Below, piece by piece: positions 11,526 through 24,352 of a DNA stretch of 64,000 bases. The stretch's first letter is position 1. Each line of letters begins with the position of its first letter. The notes below the pieces were generated by a model, which was not told where the DNA came from, did not search any database, and saw only the letters and a list, made by a program, of their open reading frames with translations. The position numbers were made by a program, and so were the translations under genes. This DNA comes from Brachycybe producta. Lineage: Eukaryota; Arthropoda; Diplopoda; Playtdesmida; Andrognathidae. The stretch spans positions 515,655 to 579,654 of the forward strand of contig JAUPFP010000085.1 in the NCBI GenBank assembly GCA_036925085.1, written 5' to 3'.

Positions 11526-13882
11526 TTGTTTACGGTTTTCATAGTCATCTGAAGTCTGTTGGGCCCTCCTGAGTTCATTTCAGTGCTTTTCAAGGCATCT
11601 AGAAGACTTTCAGTTTTGGCCGTTTTCTGAAAAATTTCCAAGAGTAGACTCTTGGAAGAATTTCATTTTTTGACAATTTTTACTTTTTTAAATTTATGGG
11701 TTTTCATGGTCTTCTGAAATTTGTTGGGCCCTCCTGAGTTCATTTCGGTGCTTTTCAGGGCATCTGGAAGACTCTTTTCTTGTCATTTTTTGAAAATATT
11801 CATGGATTATTCTCTGGACCTCTTGGAATATTTATATAACTTCAAAAATTAATTGTAAATGAACCAGACGAGCGGGAATGGAAATGTAGGATGCATCACA
11901 TTGCAAGAGCAGCCTGGAATTCAGGGATGTCTTCATTTCCTGTGTGCAATGCATGCTTCAAAAGTTACACCAGTTCAAATTGGGCATCATTGAAGTGTCT
12001 ATGCTTGCTCATGAACTTGTAACTTTGAAAATTCATTGCAAGTGAACCAGATGAGCGGGAATGGAAAAGTTTGATTTGATGCATTCCCAGAAAAATCTGG
12101 AATGCAGAGATGTCTTCATTTCCAGTGTGCAATGCACGCTTCAAAAGTTACACCAGTTCAATTTGGGCGTCATTGAAGTGTCTATGCTTGCTCATGGATC
12201 TGTAACTTTTCGAAAATTCATTGCAAGTGAACCAGACGAGCGGGAATGGAAATGTTGGATGCATCACATTGCAAGAGCAGCCTGGAATTCAGGGATGTCT
12301 TCATTTCCTATGTGCAATGCACGCTTCAAAAGTTACACCAGTTCAAAGTGGGCGTCATTGAAGTGTCTATGCTTGCTCATGGATCTGTAACTTCGAAAAT
12401 TCATAGCAAGTGAACCAGATGAGCGGGAATGGAAATTTTGGATTTGATGCATTCCCAGAAAAATCTGGAATGCAGAGATGTCTTCATTTCCAGTGTGCAA
12501 TGCACGCTTCAAAAGTTACACCAGTTCAATTTGGGCGTCATTGAAGTGTCTATGCTTGCTCATGGATCTGTAACTTTTCGAAAATTCATTGCAAGTGAAC
12601 CAGACGAGCGGGAATGGAAATGTTGGATGCATCACATTGCAAGAGCAGCCTGGAATTCAGGGATGTCTTCATTTCCTATGTGCAATGCACGCTTCAAAAG
12701 TTACACCAGTTCAAAGTGGGCGTCATTGAAGTGTCTATGCTTGCTCATGGATCTGTAACTTCGAAAATTCATAGCAAGTGAACCAGATGAGCGGGAATGG
12801 AAATTTTGGATTTGATGCATTCCCAGAAAAATCTGGAATGCAGAGATGTCTTCATTTCCAGTGTGCAATGCACGCTTCAAAAGTTACACCAGTTCAAAGT
12901 GGGCGTCATTGAAGTGTCTATGCTTGCTCATGGATCTGTAACTTCGAAAATTCATAGCAAGTGAACCAGATGAGCGGGAATGGAAATTTTGGATTTGATG
13001 CATTCCCAGAAAAATCTGGAATGCAGAGATGTCTTCATTTCCAGTGTGCAATGCACGCTTCAAAAGTTACACCAGTTCAATTTGGGCGTCATTGAAGTGT
13101 CTATGCTTGCTCATGGATCTGTAACTTTTCGAAAATTCATTGCAAGTGAACCAGACGAGCGGGAATGGAAATGTTGGATGCATCACATTGCAAGAGCAGC
13201 CTGAAATTCAGGGATGTCTTCAATTCCTGTGTGCAATGCATGCTTCAAAAGTTACACCAGTTCAAATTGGGCATCATTGAAGTGTCTATGCTTGCTCATG
13301 AACCTGTAACTTTGAAAATTCATTGCAAGTGAACCAGATGAGCGGGAATGGAAATGTTTGATTTGATGCATTCCCAGAAAAATCTGGAATGCAGAGATGT
13401 CTTCATTTCCAGTGTGCAATGCACGCTTCAAAAGTTACACCAGTTCAATTTGGGCGTCATTGAAGTGTCTATGCTTGCTCATGGATCTGTAACTTTTCGA
13501 ATATTCATTGCAAGTGAACCAGACGAGCGGGAATGGAAATGTTGGATGCATCACATTGCAAGAGCAGCCTGGAATTCAGGGATGTCTTCATTTCTTATGT
13601 GCAATGCACGCTTCAAAAGTTACACCAGTTCAAAGTGGGCGTCATTGAAGTGTCTATGCTTGCTCATGGATCTGTAACTTTTCGAATATTCATTGCAAGT
13701 GAACCAGACGAGCGGGAATGGAAATGTTGGATGCATCACATTGCAAGAGCAGCCTGGAATTCAGGGATGTCTTCATTTCTTATGTGCAATGCACGCTTCA
13801 AAAGTTACACCAGTTCAAAGTGGGCGTCATTGAAGTGTCTATGCTTGCTCATGGATCTGTAACTTCGAAAATTCATTGCAAG
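11526..13882. repeat. S1-S2 + 11 monomers
   Basis: S pair ends at 11,860, haplotype a. Order is ABABABBABAA. The first 885 bp repeat the preceding unit. The last two A monomers are a fresh 185-bp tandem duplication sharing TTTCTTATGTG (13,595 and 13,780). Confidence 0.9.
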
Positions 13883-14399
13883 TTGTTTACGGTTTTCATA
13901 GTCATCTGAAGTCTGTTGGGCCCTCCTGAGTTCATTTCAGTGCTTTTCAAGGCATCTAGAAGACTTTCAGTTTTGGCCGTTTTCTGAAAAATTTCCAAGA
14001 GTAGACTCTTGGAAGAATTTCATTTTTTGACAATTTTTACTTTTTTAAATTTATGGGTTTTCATGGTCTTCTGAAATTTGTTGGGCCCTCCTGAGTTCAT
14101 TTCGGTGCTTTTCAGGGCATCTGGAAGACTCTTTTCTTGTCATTTTTTGAAAATATTCATGGATTATTCTCTGGACCTCTTGGAATATTTATATAACTTC
14201 AAAAATTAATTGTAAATGAACCAGACGAGCGGGAATGGAAATGTAGGATGCATCACATTGCAAGAGCAGCCTGGAATTCAGGGATGTCTTCATTTCCTGT
14301 GTGCAATGCATGCTTCAAAAGTTACACCAGTTCAAAGTGGGCGTCATTGAAGTGTCTATGCTTGCTCATGGATCTGTAACTTCGAAAATTCATTGCAAG
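13883..14399. repeat. 517-bp unit: S1-S2 + one A
   Basis: S pair ends at 14,217, haplotype a, with a single 182-bp A. This is the shortest composite unit in the window (A, S1, S2). The next unit is a tandem copy. Confidence 0.92.
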
Positions 14400-14916
14400 T
14401 TGTTTACGGTTTTCATAGTCATCTGAAGTCTGTTGGGCCCTCCTGAGTTCATTTCAGTGCTTTTCAAGGCATCTAGAAGACTTTCAGTTTTGGCCGTTTT
14501 CTGAAAAATTTCCAAGAGTAGACTCTTGGAAGAATTTCATTTTTTGACAATTTTTACTTTTTTAAATTTATGGGTTTTCATGGTCTTCTGAAATTTGTTG
14601 GGCCCTCCTGAGTTCATTTCGGTGCTTTTCAGGGCATCTGGAAGACTCTTTTCTTGTCATTTTTTGAAAATATTCATGGATTATTCTCTGGACCTCTTGG
14701 AATATTTATATAACTTCAAAAATTAATTGTAAATGAACCAGACGAGCGGGAATGGAAATGTAGGATGCATCACATTGCAAGAGCAGCCTGGAATTCAGGG
14801 ATGTCTTCATTTCCTGTGTGCAATGCATGCTTCAAAAGTTACACCAGTTCAAAGTGGGCGTCATTGAAGTGTCTATGCTTGCTCATGGATCTGTAACTTC
14901 GAAAATTCATTGCAAG
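14400..14916. repeat. 517-bp unit, second tandem copy
   Basis: S pair ends at 14,734, haplotype a, followed by one A monomer that reads the same as the A of the previous unit. Confidence 0.92.
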
Positions 14917-15636
14917 TTGTTTACGGTTTTCATAGTCATCTGAAGTCTGTTGGGCCCTCCTGAGTTCATTTCGGTGCTTTTCAGGGCATCTGGAAGACTC
15001 TTTTCTTGTCATTTTTTGAAAATATTCATGGATTATTCTCTGGACCTCTTGGAATATTTATATAACTTCAAAAATTAATTGTAAATGAACCAGACGAGCG
15101 GGAATGGAAATGTAGGATGCATCACATTGCAAGAGCAGCCTGGAATTCAGGGATGTCTTCATTTCCTGTGTGCAATGCATGCTTCAAAAGTTACACCAGT
15201 TCAAATTGGGCATCATTGAAGTGTCTATGCTTGCTCATGAACTTGTAACTTTGAAAATTCATTGCAAGTGAACCAGATGAGCGGGAATGGAAATGTTTGA
15301 TTTGATGCATTCCCAGAAAAATCTGGAATGCAGAGATGTCTTCATTTCCAGTGTGCAATGCACGCTTCAAAAGTTACACCAGTTCAATTTGGGCGTCATT
15401 GAAGTGTCTATGCTTGCTCATGGATCTGTAACTTTTCGAAAATTCATTGCAAGTGAACCAGACGAGCGGGAATGGAAATGTTGGATGCATCACATTGCAA
15501 GAGCAGCCTGGAATTCAGGGATGTCTTCATTTCCTATGTGCAATGCACGCTTCAAAAGTTACACCAGTTCAAAGTGGGCGTCATTGAAGTGTCTATGCTT
15601 GCTCATGGATCTGTAACTTCGAAAATTCATTGCAAG
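14917..15636. repeat. Single-S block (170 bp) + ABA
   Basis: S ends at 15,086. Its left side is S1-like (CATAGTCATCTGAAGTCTG) and its right side S2-like (TTTCGGTGCTTTTCAGGG). It lacks the inverted repeat, as expected from a 165-bp deletion between the two TTGGGCCC registers. Haplotype a, the only single S of that type. Confidence 0.9.
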
Positions 15637-16521
15637 TTGTTTACGGTTTTCATAGTCATCTGAAGTCTGTTGGGCCCTCCTGAGTTCATTTCAGTGCTTT
15701 TCAAGGCATCTAGAAGACTTTCAGTTTTGGCCGTTTTCTGAAAAATTTCCAAGAGTAGACTCTTGGAAGAATTTCATTTTTTGACAATTTTTACTTTTTT
15801 AAATTTATGGGTTTTCATGGTCTTCTGAAATTTGTTGGGCCCTCCTGAGTTCATTTCGGTGCTTTTCAGGGCATCTGGAAGACTCTTTTCTTGTCATTTT
15901 TTGAAAATATTCATGGATTATTCTCTGGACCTCTTGGAATATTTATATAACTTCAAAAATTCATTGTAAGTGAACCAGACGAGCGGGAATTGAAATTTTG
16001 GATGCATCACATTGCAAGAGCAGCCTGGAATTCAGGGATGTCTTCATTTCCTGTGTGCAATACACGCTTCAAACGTTACACCAGTTCAAAGTGGGCATCA
16101 TTGAAGTGTCTATGCTTGCTCATGAACCTGTAACTTTGAAAATTCATTGCAAGTGAACCAGATGAGCGGGAATGGAAATGTTTGATTTGATGCATTCCCA
16201 GAAAAATCTGGAATGCAGAGATGTCTTCATTTCCAGTGTGCAATGCACGCTTCAAAAGTTACACCAGTTCAATTTGGGCGTCATTGAAGTGTCTATGCTT
16301 GCTCATGGATCTGTAACTTTTCGAAAATTCATTGCAAGTGAACCAGACGAGCGGGAATGGAAATGTTGGATGCATCACATTGCAAGAGCAGCCTGGAATT
16401 CAGGGATGTCTTCATTTCCTATGTGCAATGCACGCTTCAAAAGTTACACCAGTTCAAAGTGGGCGTCATTGAAGTGTCTATGCTTGCTCATGGATCTGTA
16501 ACTTCGAAAATTCATTGCAAG
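15637..16521. repeat. 885-bp HOR: S1-S2 + ABA, haplotype b copy 1
   Basis: S pair ends at 15,971. The first A reads GGGAATTGAAATTTTGG and has the TACACGCTTCAAACG variant. This is the first S ending TTCATTGTAAGT rather than TTAATTGTAAAT. Confidence 0.92.
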
Positions 16522-17406
16522 TTGTTTACGGTTTTCATAGTCATCTGAAGTCTGTTGGGCCCTCCTGAGTTCATTTCAGTGCTTTTCAAGGCATCTAGAA
16601 GACTTTCAGTTTTGGCCGTTTTCTGAAAAATTTCCAAGAGTAGACTCTTGGAAGAATTTCATTTTTTGACAATTTTTACTTTTTTAAATTTATGGGTTTT
16701 CATGGTCTTCTGAAATTTGTTGGGCCCTCCTGAGTTCATTTCGGTGCTTTTCAGGGCATCTGGAAGACTCTTTTCTTGTCATTTTTTGAAAATATTCATG
16801 GATTATTCTCTGGACCTCTTGGAATATTTATATAACTTCAAAAATTCATTGTAAGTGAACCAGACGAGCGGGAATTGAAATTTTGGATGCATCACATTGC
16901 AAGAGCAGCCTGGAATTCAGGGATGTCTTCATTTCCTGTGTGCAATACACGCTTCAAACGTTACACCAGTTCAAAGTGGGCATCATTGAAGTGTCTATGC
17001 TTGCTCATGAACCTGTAACTTTGAAAATTCATTGCAAGTGAACCAGATGAGCGGGAATGGAAATGTTTGATTTGATGCATTCCCAGAAAAATCTGGAATG
17101 CAGAGATGTCTTCATTTCCAGTGTGCAATGCACGCTTCAAAAGTTACACCAGTTCAATTTGGGCGTCATTGAAGTGTCTATGCTTGCTCATGGATCTGTA
17201 ACTTTTCGAAAATTCATTGCAAGTGAACCAGACGAGCGGGAATGGAAATGTTGGATGCATCACATTGCAAGAGCAGCCTGGAATTCAGGGATGTCTTCAT
17301 TTCCTATGTGCAATGCACGCTTCAAAAGTTACACCAGTTCAAAGTGGGCGTCATTGAAGTGTCTATGCTTGCTCATGGATCTGTAACTTCGAAAATTCAT
17401 TGCAAG
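16522..17406. repeat. 885-bp HOR, haplotype b copy 2
   Basis: S pair ends at 16,856; ABA with the same variants as the preceding copy. Confidence 0.92.
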
Positions 17407-18474
17407 TTGTTTACGGTTTTCATAGTCATCTGAAGTCTGTTGGGCCCTCCTGAGTTCATTTCAGTGCTTTTCAAGGCATCTAGAAGACTTTCAGTTTTGG
17501 CCGTTTTCTGAAAAATTTCCAAGAGTAGACTCTTGGAAGAATTTCATTTTTTGACAATTTTTACTTTTTTAAATTTATGGGTTTTCATGGTCTTCTGAAA
17601 TTTGTTGGGCCCTCCTGAGTTCATTTCGGTGCTTTTCAGGGCATCTGGAAGACTCTTTTCTTGTCATTTTTTGAAAATATTCATGGATTATTCTCTGGAC
17701 CTCTTGGAATATTTATATAACTTCAAAAATTCATTGTAAGTGAACCAGACGAGCGGGAATTGAAATTTTGGATGCATCACATTGCAAGAGCAGCCTGGAA
17801 TTCAGGGATGTCTTCATTTCCTGTGTGCAATACACGCTTCAAACGTTACACCAGTTCAAAGTGGGCATCATTGAAGTGTCTATGCTTGCTCATGAACCTG
17901 TAACTTTGAAAATTCATTGCAAGTGAACCAGATGAGCGGGAATGGAAATGTTTGATTTGATGCATTCCCAGAAAAATCTGGAATGCAGAGATGTCTTCAT
18001 TTCCAGTGTGCAATGCACGCTTCAAAAGTTACACCAGTTCAATTTGGGCGTCATTGAAGTGTCTATGCTTGCTCATGGATCTGTAACTTTTCGAAAATTC
18101 ATTGCAAGTGAACCAGACGAGCGGGAATGGAAATGTTGGATGCATCACATTGCAAGAGCAGCCTGGAATTCAGGGATGTCTTCATTTCCTATGTGCAATG
18201 CACGCTTCAAAAGTTACACCAGTTCAAAGTGGGCGTCATTGAAGTGTCTATGCTTGCTCATGGATCTGTAACTTCGAAAATTCATAGCAAGTGAACCAGA
18301 TGAGCGGGAATGGAAATTTTGGATTTGATGCATTCCCAGAAAAATCTGGAATGCAGAGATGTCTTCATTTCCAGTGTGCAATGCACGCTTCAAAAGTTAC
18401 ACCAGTTCAAAGTGGGCGTCATTGAAGTGTCTATGCTTGCTCATGGATCTGTAACTTTGAAAATTCATTGCAAG
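17407..18474. repeat. S1-S2 + ABAB (1068 bp), haplotype b
   Basis: S pair ends at 17,741. Extends the 885-bp unit by one B monomer that has an A-type tail (CAAAGTGGGCG) and ends TAACTTTGAAAATTC before the next S. The last part recurs 3732 bp later. Confidence 0.9.
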
Positions 18475-18991
18475 TTGTTTACGGTTTTCATAGTCATCTG
18501 AAGTCTGTTGGGCCCTCCTGAGTTCATTTCAGTGCTTTTCAAGGCATCTAGAAGACTTTCAGTTTTGGCCGTTTTCTGAAAAATTTCCAAGAGTAGACTC
18601 TTGGAAGAATTTCATTTTTTGACAATTTTTACTTTTTTAAATTTATGGGTTTTCATGGTCTTCTGAAATTTGTTGGGCCCTCCTGAGTTCATTTCGGTGC
18701 TTTTCAGGGCATCTGGAAGACTCTTTTCTTGTCATTTTTTGAAAATATTCATAGATTATTCTCTGGACCTCTTCGAATATTTATATAACTTCAAAAATTC
18801 ATTGTAAGTGAACCAGACGAGCGGGAATTGAAATTTTGGATGCATCAAATTGCAAGAGCAGCCTGGAATTCAGGGATGTCTTCATTTCCTGTGTGCAATG
18901 CACGCTTCAAACGTTACACCAGTTCAAAGTGGGCATCATTGAAGTGTCTATGCTTGCTCATGGATCTGTAACTTCAAAAATTCATTGCAAG
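18475..18991. repeat. 517-bp unit: S1-S2 + one A, hybrid a/c S2
   Basis: S pair ends at 18,809. S2 begins like a/b (GACTCTTTTC) and ends like c (CATAG, CTCTTCG), a recombinant. The A has GATGCATCAAATTGC and TAACTTCAAAAATTC, variants found elsewhere only 3732 bp later. Confidence 0.9.
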
Positions 18992-19884
18992 TTGTTTACG
19001 GTTTTCATAGTCATCTGAAGTCTGTTGGGCCCTCCTGAGTTCATTTCAGTGCTTTTCAAGGCATCTAGAAGACTTTCAGTTTTGGCCGTTTTTTTGAAAA
19101 ATTTCCAAGAGTAGACTCTTGGAAGAATTTCATTTTTTGACAATTTTTACTTTTTTAAATTTATGGGTTTTCATGGTCTTTTGAAATTTGTTGGGCCCTC
19201 CTGAGTTCATTTCGGTGCTTTTCAGGGCATCTGGAAAACTCATTTCTTGTCATTTTTTGAAAATATTCATAGATTATTCTCTGGACCTCTTCGAATATTT
19301 ATATAACTTCAAAAATTCATTGTAAGTGAACCAGACGAGCGGGAATTGAAATTTTGGATGCATCACATTGCAAGAGCAGCCTGGAATTCAGGGATGTCTT
19401 CATTTCCTGTGTGCAATGCACGCTTCAAACGTTACACCAGTTCAAAGTGGGCATCATTGAAGTGTCTATGCTTGCTCATGAACCTGTAACTTTGAAAATT
19501 CATTGCAAGTGAACCAGATGAGCGGGAATGGAAATGTTTGATTTGATGCATTCCCAGAAAAATCTGGAATGCAGAGATGTCTTCATTTCCAGTGTGCAAT
19601 GCATGCTTCAAAAGTTACACCAGTTCAATTTTCAATTTGGGCGTCATTGAAGTGTCTATGCTTGCTCATGGATCTGTAACTTTTCGAATATTCATTGCAA
19701 GTGAACCAGACGAGCGGGAATGGAAATGTTGGATGCATCACATTGCAAGAGCAGCCTGGAATTCAGGGATGTCTTCATTTCCTATGTGCAACGCACGCTT
19801 CAAAAGTTACACCAGTTCAAAGTGGGCGTCATTGAAGTGTCTATGCTTGCTCATGGATCTGTAACTTCGAAAATTCATTGCAAG
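18992..19884. repeat. S1-S2 (336 bp) + A, B+7, A
   Basis: S pair ends at 19,327, haplotype c. S1 has seven T after CCG, so it is 1 bp longer. Last A contains CAACGCACG (T to C), shared with the units at 24.4 and 59.4 kb. Confidence 0.9.
19624..19638. repeat. 7-bp tandem duplication TCAATTT in a B monomer (first of 14)
   Basis: TTCAATTTGGG becomes T-TCAATTT-TCAATTT-GGG. Copies start at 19624, 23356, 24984, 25528, 30798, 31342, 32819, 34664, 37026, 39352, 40427, 42624, 58763 and 60020. None occurs in 1-19.5 kb or 43-58 kb, so it marks one lineage. Confidence 0.88.
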
Positions 19885-20770
19885 TTGTTTACGGTTTTCA
19901 TAGTCATCTGAAGTCTGTTGGGCCCTCCTGAGTTCATTTCAGTGCTTTTCAAGGCATCTAGAAGACTTTCAGTTTTGGCCGTTTTTTTGAAAAATTTCCA
20001 AGAGTAGACTCTTGGAAGAATTTCATTTTTTGACAATTTTTACTTTTTTAAATTTATGGGTTTTCATGGTCTTTTGAAATTTGTTGGGCCCTCCTGAGTT
20101 CATTTCGGTGCTTTTCAGGGCATCTGGAAAACTCATTTCTTGTCATTTTTTGAAAATATTCATAGATTATTCTCTGGACCTCTTCGAATATTTATATAAC
20201 TTCAAAAATTCATTGTAAGTGAACCAGACGAGCGGGAATTGAAATTTTGGATGCATCACATTGCAAGAGCAGCCTGGAATTCAGGGATGTCTTCATTTCC
20301 TGTGTGCAATACACGCTTCAAACGTTACACCAGTTCAAAGTGGGCATCATTGAAGTGTCTATGCTTGCTCATGAACCTGTAACTTTGAAAATTCATTGCA
20401 AGTGAACCAGATGAGCGGGAATGGAAATGTTTGATTTGATGCATTCCCAGAAAAATCTGGAATGCAGAGATGTCTTCATTTCCAGTGTGCAATGCACGCT
20501 TCAAAAGTTACACCAGATCAATTTGGGCGTCATTGAAGTGTCTATGCTTGCTCATGGATCTGTAACTTTTCGAAAATTCATTGCAAGTGAACCAGACGAG
20601 CGGGAATGGAAATGTTGGATGCATCACATTGCAAGAGCAGCCTGGAATTCAGGGATGTCTTCATTTCCTATGTGCAATGCACGCTTCAAAAGTTACACCA
20701 GTTCAAAGTGGGCGTCATTGAAGTGTCTATGCTTGCTCATGGATCTGTAACTTCGAAAATTCATTGCAAG
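19885..20770. repeat. S1-S2 (336 bp) + ABA, haplotype c
   Basis: S pair ends at 20,220 with seven T in S1. First A has the TACACGCTTCAAACG variant typical of haplotype b units. The B monomer has CACCAGATCAATTTG, a private change. Confidence 0.9.
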
Positions 20771-22206
20771 TTGTTTACGGTTTTCATAGTCATCTGAAGT
20801 CTGTTGGGCCCTCCTGAGTTCATTTCAGTGCTTTTCAAGGCATCTAGAAGACTTTCAGTTTTGGCCGTTTTCTGAAAAATTTCCAAGAGTAGACTCTTGG
20901 AAGAATTTCATTTTTTGACAATTTTTACTTTTTTAAATTTATGGGTTTTCATGGTCTTCTGAAATTTGTTGGGCCCTCCTGAGTTCATTTCGGTGCTTTT
21001 CAGGGCATCTGGAAGACTCTTTTCTTGTCATTTTTTGAAAATATTCATGGATTATTCTCTGGACCTCTTGGAATATTTATATAACTTCAAAAATTCATTG
21101 TAAGTGAACCAGACGAGCGGGAATTGAAATTTTGGATGCATCACATTGCAAGAGCAGCCTGGAATTCAGGGATGTCTTCATTTCCTGTGTGCAATACACG
21201 CTTCAAACGTTACACCAGTTCAAAGTGGGCATCATTGAAGTGTCTATGCTTGCTCATGAACCTGTAACTTTGAAAATTCATTGCAAGTGAACCAGATGAG
21301 CGGGAATGGAAATGTTTGATTTGATGCATTCCCAGAAAAATCTGGAATGCAGAGATGTCTTCATTTCCAGTGTGCAATGCACGCTTCAAAAGTTACACCA
21401 GTTCAATTTGGGCGTCATTGAAGTGTCTATGCTTGCTCATGGATCTGTAACTTTTCGAAAATTCATTGCAAGTGAACCAGACGAGCGGGAATGGAAATGT
21501 TGGATGCATCACATTGCAAGAGCAGCCTGGAATTCAGGGATGTCTTCATTTCCTATGTGCAATGCACGCTTCAAAAGTTACACCAGTTCAAAGTGGGCGT
21601 CATTGAAGTGTCTATGCTTGCTCATGGATCTGTAACTTCGAAAATTCATAGCAAGTGAACCAGATGAGCGGGAATGAAAATTTTGGATTTGATGCATTCC
21701 CAGAAAAATCTGGAATGCAGAGATGTCTTCATTTCCAGTGTGCAATGCACGCTTCAAAAGTTACACCAGTTCAATTTGGGCGTCATTGAAGTGTCTATGC
21801 TTGCTCATGGATCTGTAACTTTTCGAAAATTCATTGCAAGTGAACCAGACGAGCGGGAATGGAAATGTTGGATGCATCACATTGCAAGAGCAGCCTGGAA
21901 TTCAGGGATGTCTTCATTTCCTATGTGCAATGCACGCTTCAAAAGTTACACCAGTTCAAAGTGGGCGTCATTGAAGTGTCTATGCTTGCTCATGGATCTG
22001 TAACTTCGAAAATTCATAGCAAGTGAACCAGATGAGCGGGAATGGAAATTTTGGATTTGATGCATTCCCAGAAAAATCTGGAATGCAGAGATGTCTTCAT
22101 TTCCAGTGTGCAATGCACGCTTCAAAAGTTACACCAGTTCAAAGTGGGCGTCATTGAAGTGTCTATGCTTGCTCATGGATCTGTAACTTTGAAAATTCAT
22201 TGCAAG
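20771..22206. repeat. S1-S2 + ABABAB (1436 bp), haplotype b
   Basis: S pair ends at 21,105: a b-type block inside the c domain. The second B starts GGGAATGAAAATTTTGG. From the third B on, the sequence duplicates 18.3 kb. Confidence 0.9.
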
Positions 22207-22723
22207 TTGTTTACGGTTTTCATAGTCATCTGAAGTCTGTTGGGCCCTCCTGAGTTCATTTCAGTGCTTTTCAAGGCATCTAGAAGACTTTCAGTTTTGG
22301 CCGTTTTCTGAAAAATTTCCAAGAGTAGACTCTTGGAAGAATTTCATTTTTTGACAATTTTTACTTTTTTAAATTTATGGGTTTTCATGGTCTTCTGAAA
22401 TTTGTTGGGCCCTCCTGAGTTCATTTCGGTGCTTTTCAGGGCATCTGGAAGACTCTTTTCTTGTCATTTTTTGAAAATATTCATAGATTATTCTCTGGAC
22501 CTCTTCGAATATTTATATAACTTCAAAAATTCATTGTAAGTGAACCAGACGAGCGGGAATTGAAATTTTGGATGCATCAAATTGCAAGAGCAGCCTGGAA
22601 TTCAGGGATGTCTTCATTTCCTGTGTGCAATGCACGCTTCAAACGTTACACCAGTTCAAAGTGGGCATCATTGAAGTGTCTATGCTTGCTCATGGATCTG
22701 TAACTTCAAAAATTCATTGCAAG
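22207..22723. repeat. 517-bp unit, copy of 18,475-18,991
   Basis: S pair ends at 22,541 with the same a/c recombinant S2 and the same private A changes (CATCAAATTGC, CTTCAAAAATTC) as the unit exactly 3732 bp upstream. Confidence 0.92.
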
Positions 22724-24352
22724 TTGTTTACGGTTTTCATAGTCATCTGAAGTCTGTTGGGCCCTCCTGAGTTCATTTCAGTGCTTTTCAAGGCATCTAG
22801 AAGACTTTCAGTTTTGGCCGTTTTTTTGAAAAATTTCCAAGAGTAGACTCTTGGAAGAATTTCATTTTTTGACAATTTTTACTTTTTTAAATTTATGGGT
22901 TTTCATGGTCTTTTGAAATTTGTTGGGCCCTCCTGAGTTCATTTCGGTGCTTTTCAGGGCATCTGGAAAACTCATTTCTTGTCATTTTTTGAAAATATTC
23001 ATAGATTATTCTCTGGACCTCTTCGAATATTTATATAACTTCAAAAATTCATTGTAAGTGAACCAGACGAGCGGGAATTGAAATTTTGGATGCATCACAT
23101 TGCAAGAGCAGCCTGGAATTCAGGGATGTCTTCATTTCCTGTGTGCAATGCACGCTTCAAACGTTACACCAGTTCAAAGTGGGCATCATTGAAGTGTCTA
23201 TGCTTGCTCATGAACCTGTAACTTTGAAAATTCATTGCAAGTGAACCAGATGAGCGGGAATGGAAATGTTTGATTTGATGCATTCCCAGAAAAATCTGGA
23301 ATGCAGAGATGTCTTCATTTCCAGTGTGCAATGCACGCTTCAAAAGTTACACCAGTTCAATTTTCAATTTGGGCGTCATTGAAGTGTCTATGCTTGCTCA
23401 TGGATCTGTAACTTTTCGAAAATTCATTGCAAGTGAACCAGACGAGCGGGAATGGAAATGTAGGATGCATCACATTGCAAGAGCAGCCTGGAATTCAGGG
23501 ATATCTTCATTTCCTGTGTGCAATGCATGCTTCAAAAGTTACACCAGTTCAAAGTGGGCGTCATTGAAGTGTCTATGCTTGCTCATGAACCTGTAACTTT
23601 GAAAATTCATTGCAAGTGAACCAGATGAGCGGGAATGGAAATTTTGGATTTGATGCATTCCCAGAAAAATCTGGAATGCAGAGATGTCTTCATTTCCAGT
23701 GTGCAATGCACGTTTCAAAAGTTACACCAGTTCAATTTGGGCGTCATTGAAGTGTCTATGCTTGCTCATGGATCTGTAACTTTTCGAAAATTCATTGCAA
23801 GTGAACCAGACGAGCGGGAATGGAAATGTTGGATGCATCACATTGCAAGAGCAGCCTGGAATTCAGGGATGTCTTCATTTCCTATGTGCAATGCACGCTT
23901 CAAAAGTTACACCAGTTCAAAGTGGGCGTCATTGAAGTGTCTATGCTTGCTCATGGATCTGTAACTTCGAAAATTCATAGCAAGTGAACCAGATGAGCGG
24001 GAATGGAAATTTTGGATTTGATGCATTCCCAGAAAAATCTGGAATGCAGAGATGTCTTCATTTCCAGTGTGCAATGCACGCTTCAAAAGTTACACCAGTT
24101 CAATTTGGGCGTCATTGAAGTGTCTATGCTTGCTCATGGATCTGTAACTTTTCGAATATTCATTGCAAGTGAACCAGACGAGCGGGAATGGAAATGTTGG
24201 ATGCATCACATTGCAAGAGCAGCCTGAAATTCAGGGATGTCTTCATTTCCTATGTGCAATGCACGCTTCAAAAGTTACACCAGTTCAAAGTGGGCGTCAT
24301 TGAAGTGTCTATGCTTGCTCATGGATCTGTAACTTCGAAAATTCATTGCAAG
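22724..24352. repeat. S1-S2 (336 bp) + 7 monomers, haplotype c
   Basis: S pair ends at 23,059. Order A, B+7, ABABA. It departs from its 19-kb relative after the B+7 monomer. The following A carries GGGATATCTTC (GATATC), a marker that usually follows B+7. Confidence 0.9.
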
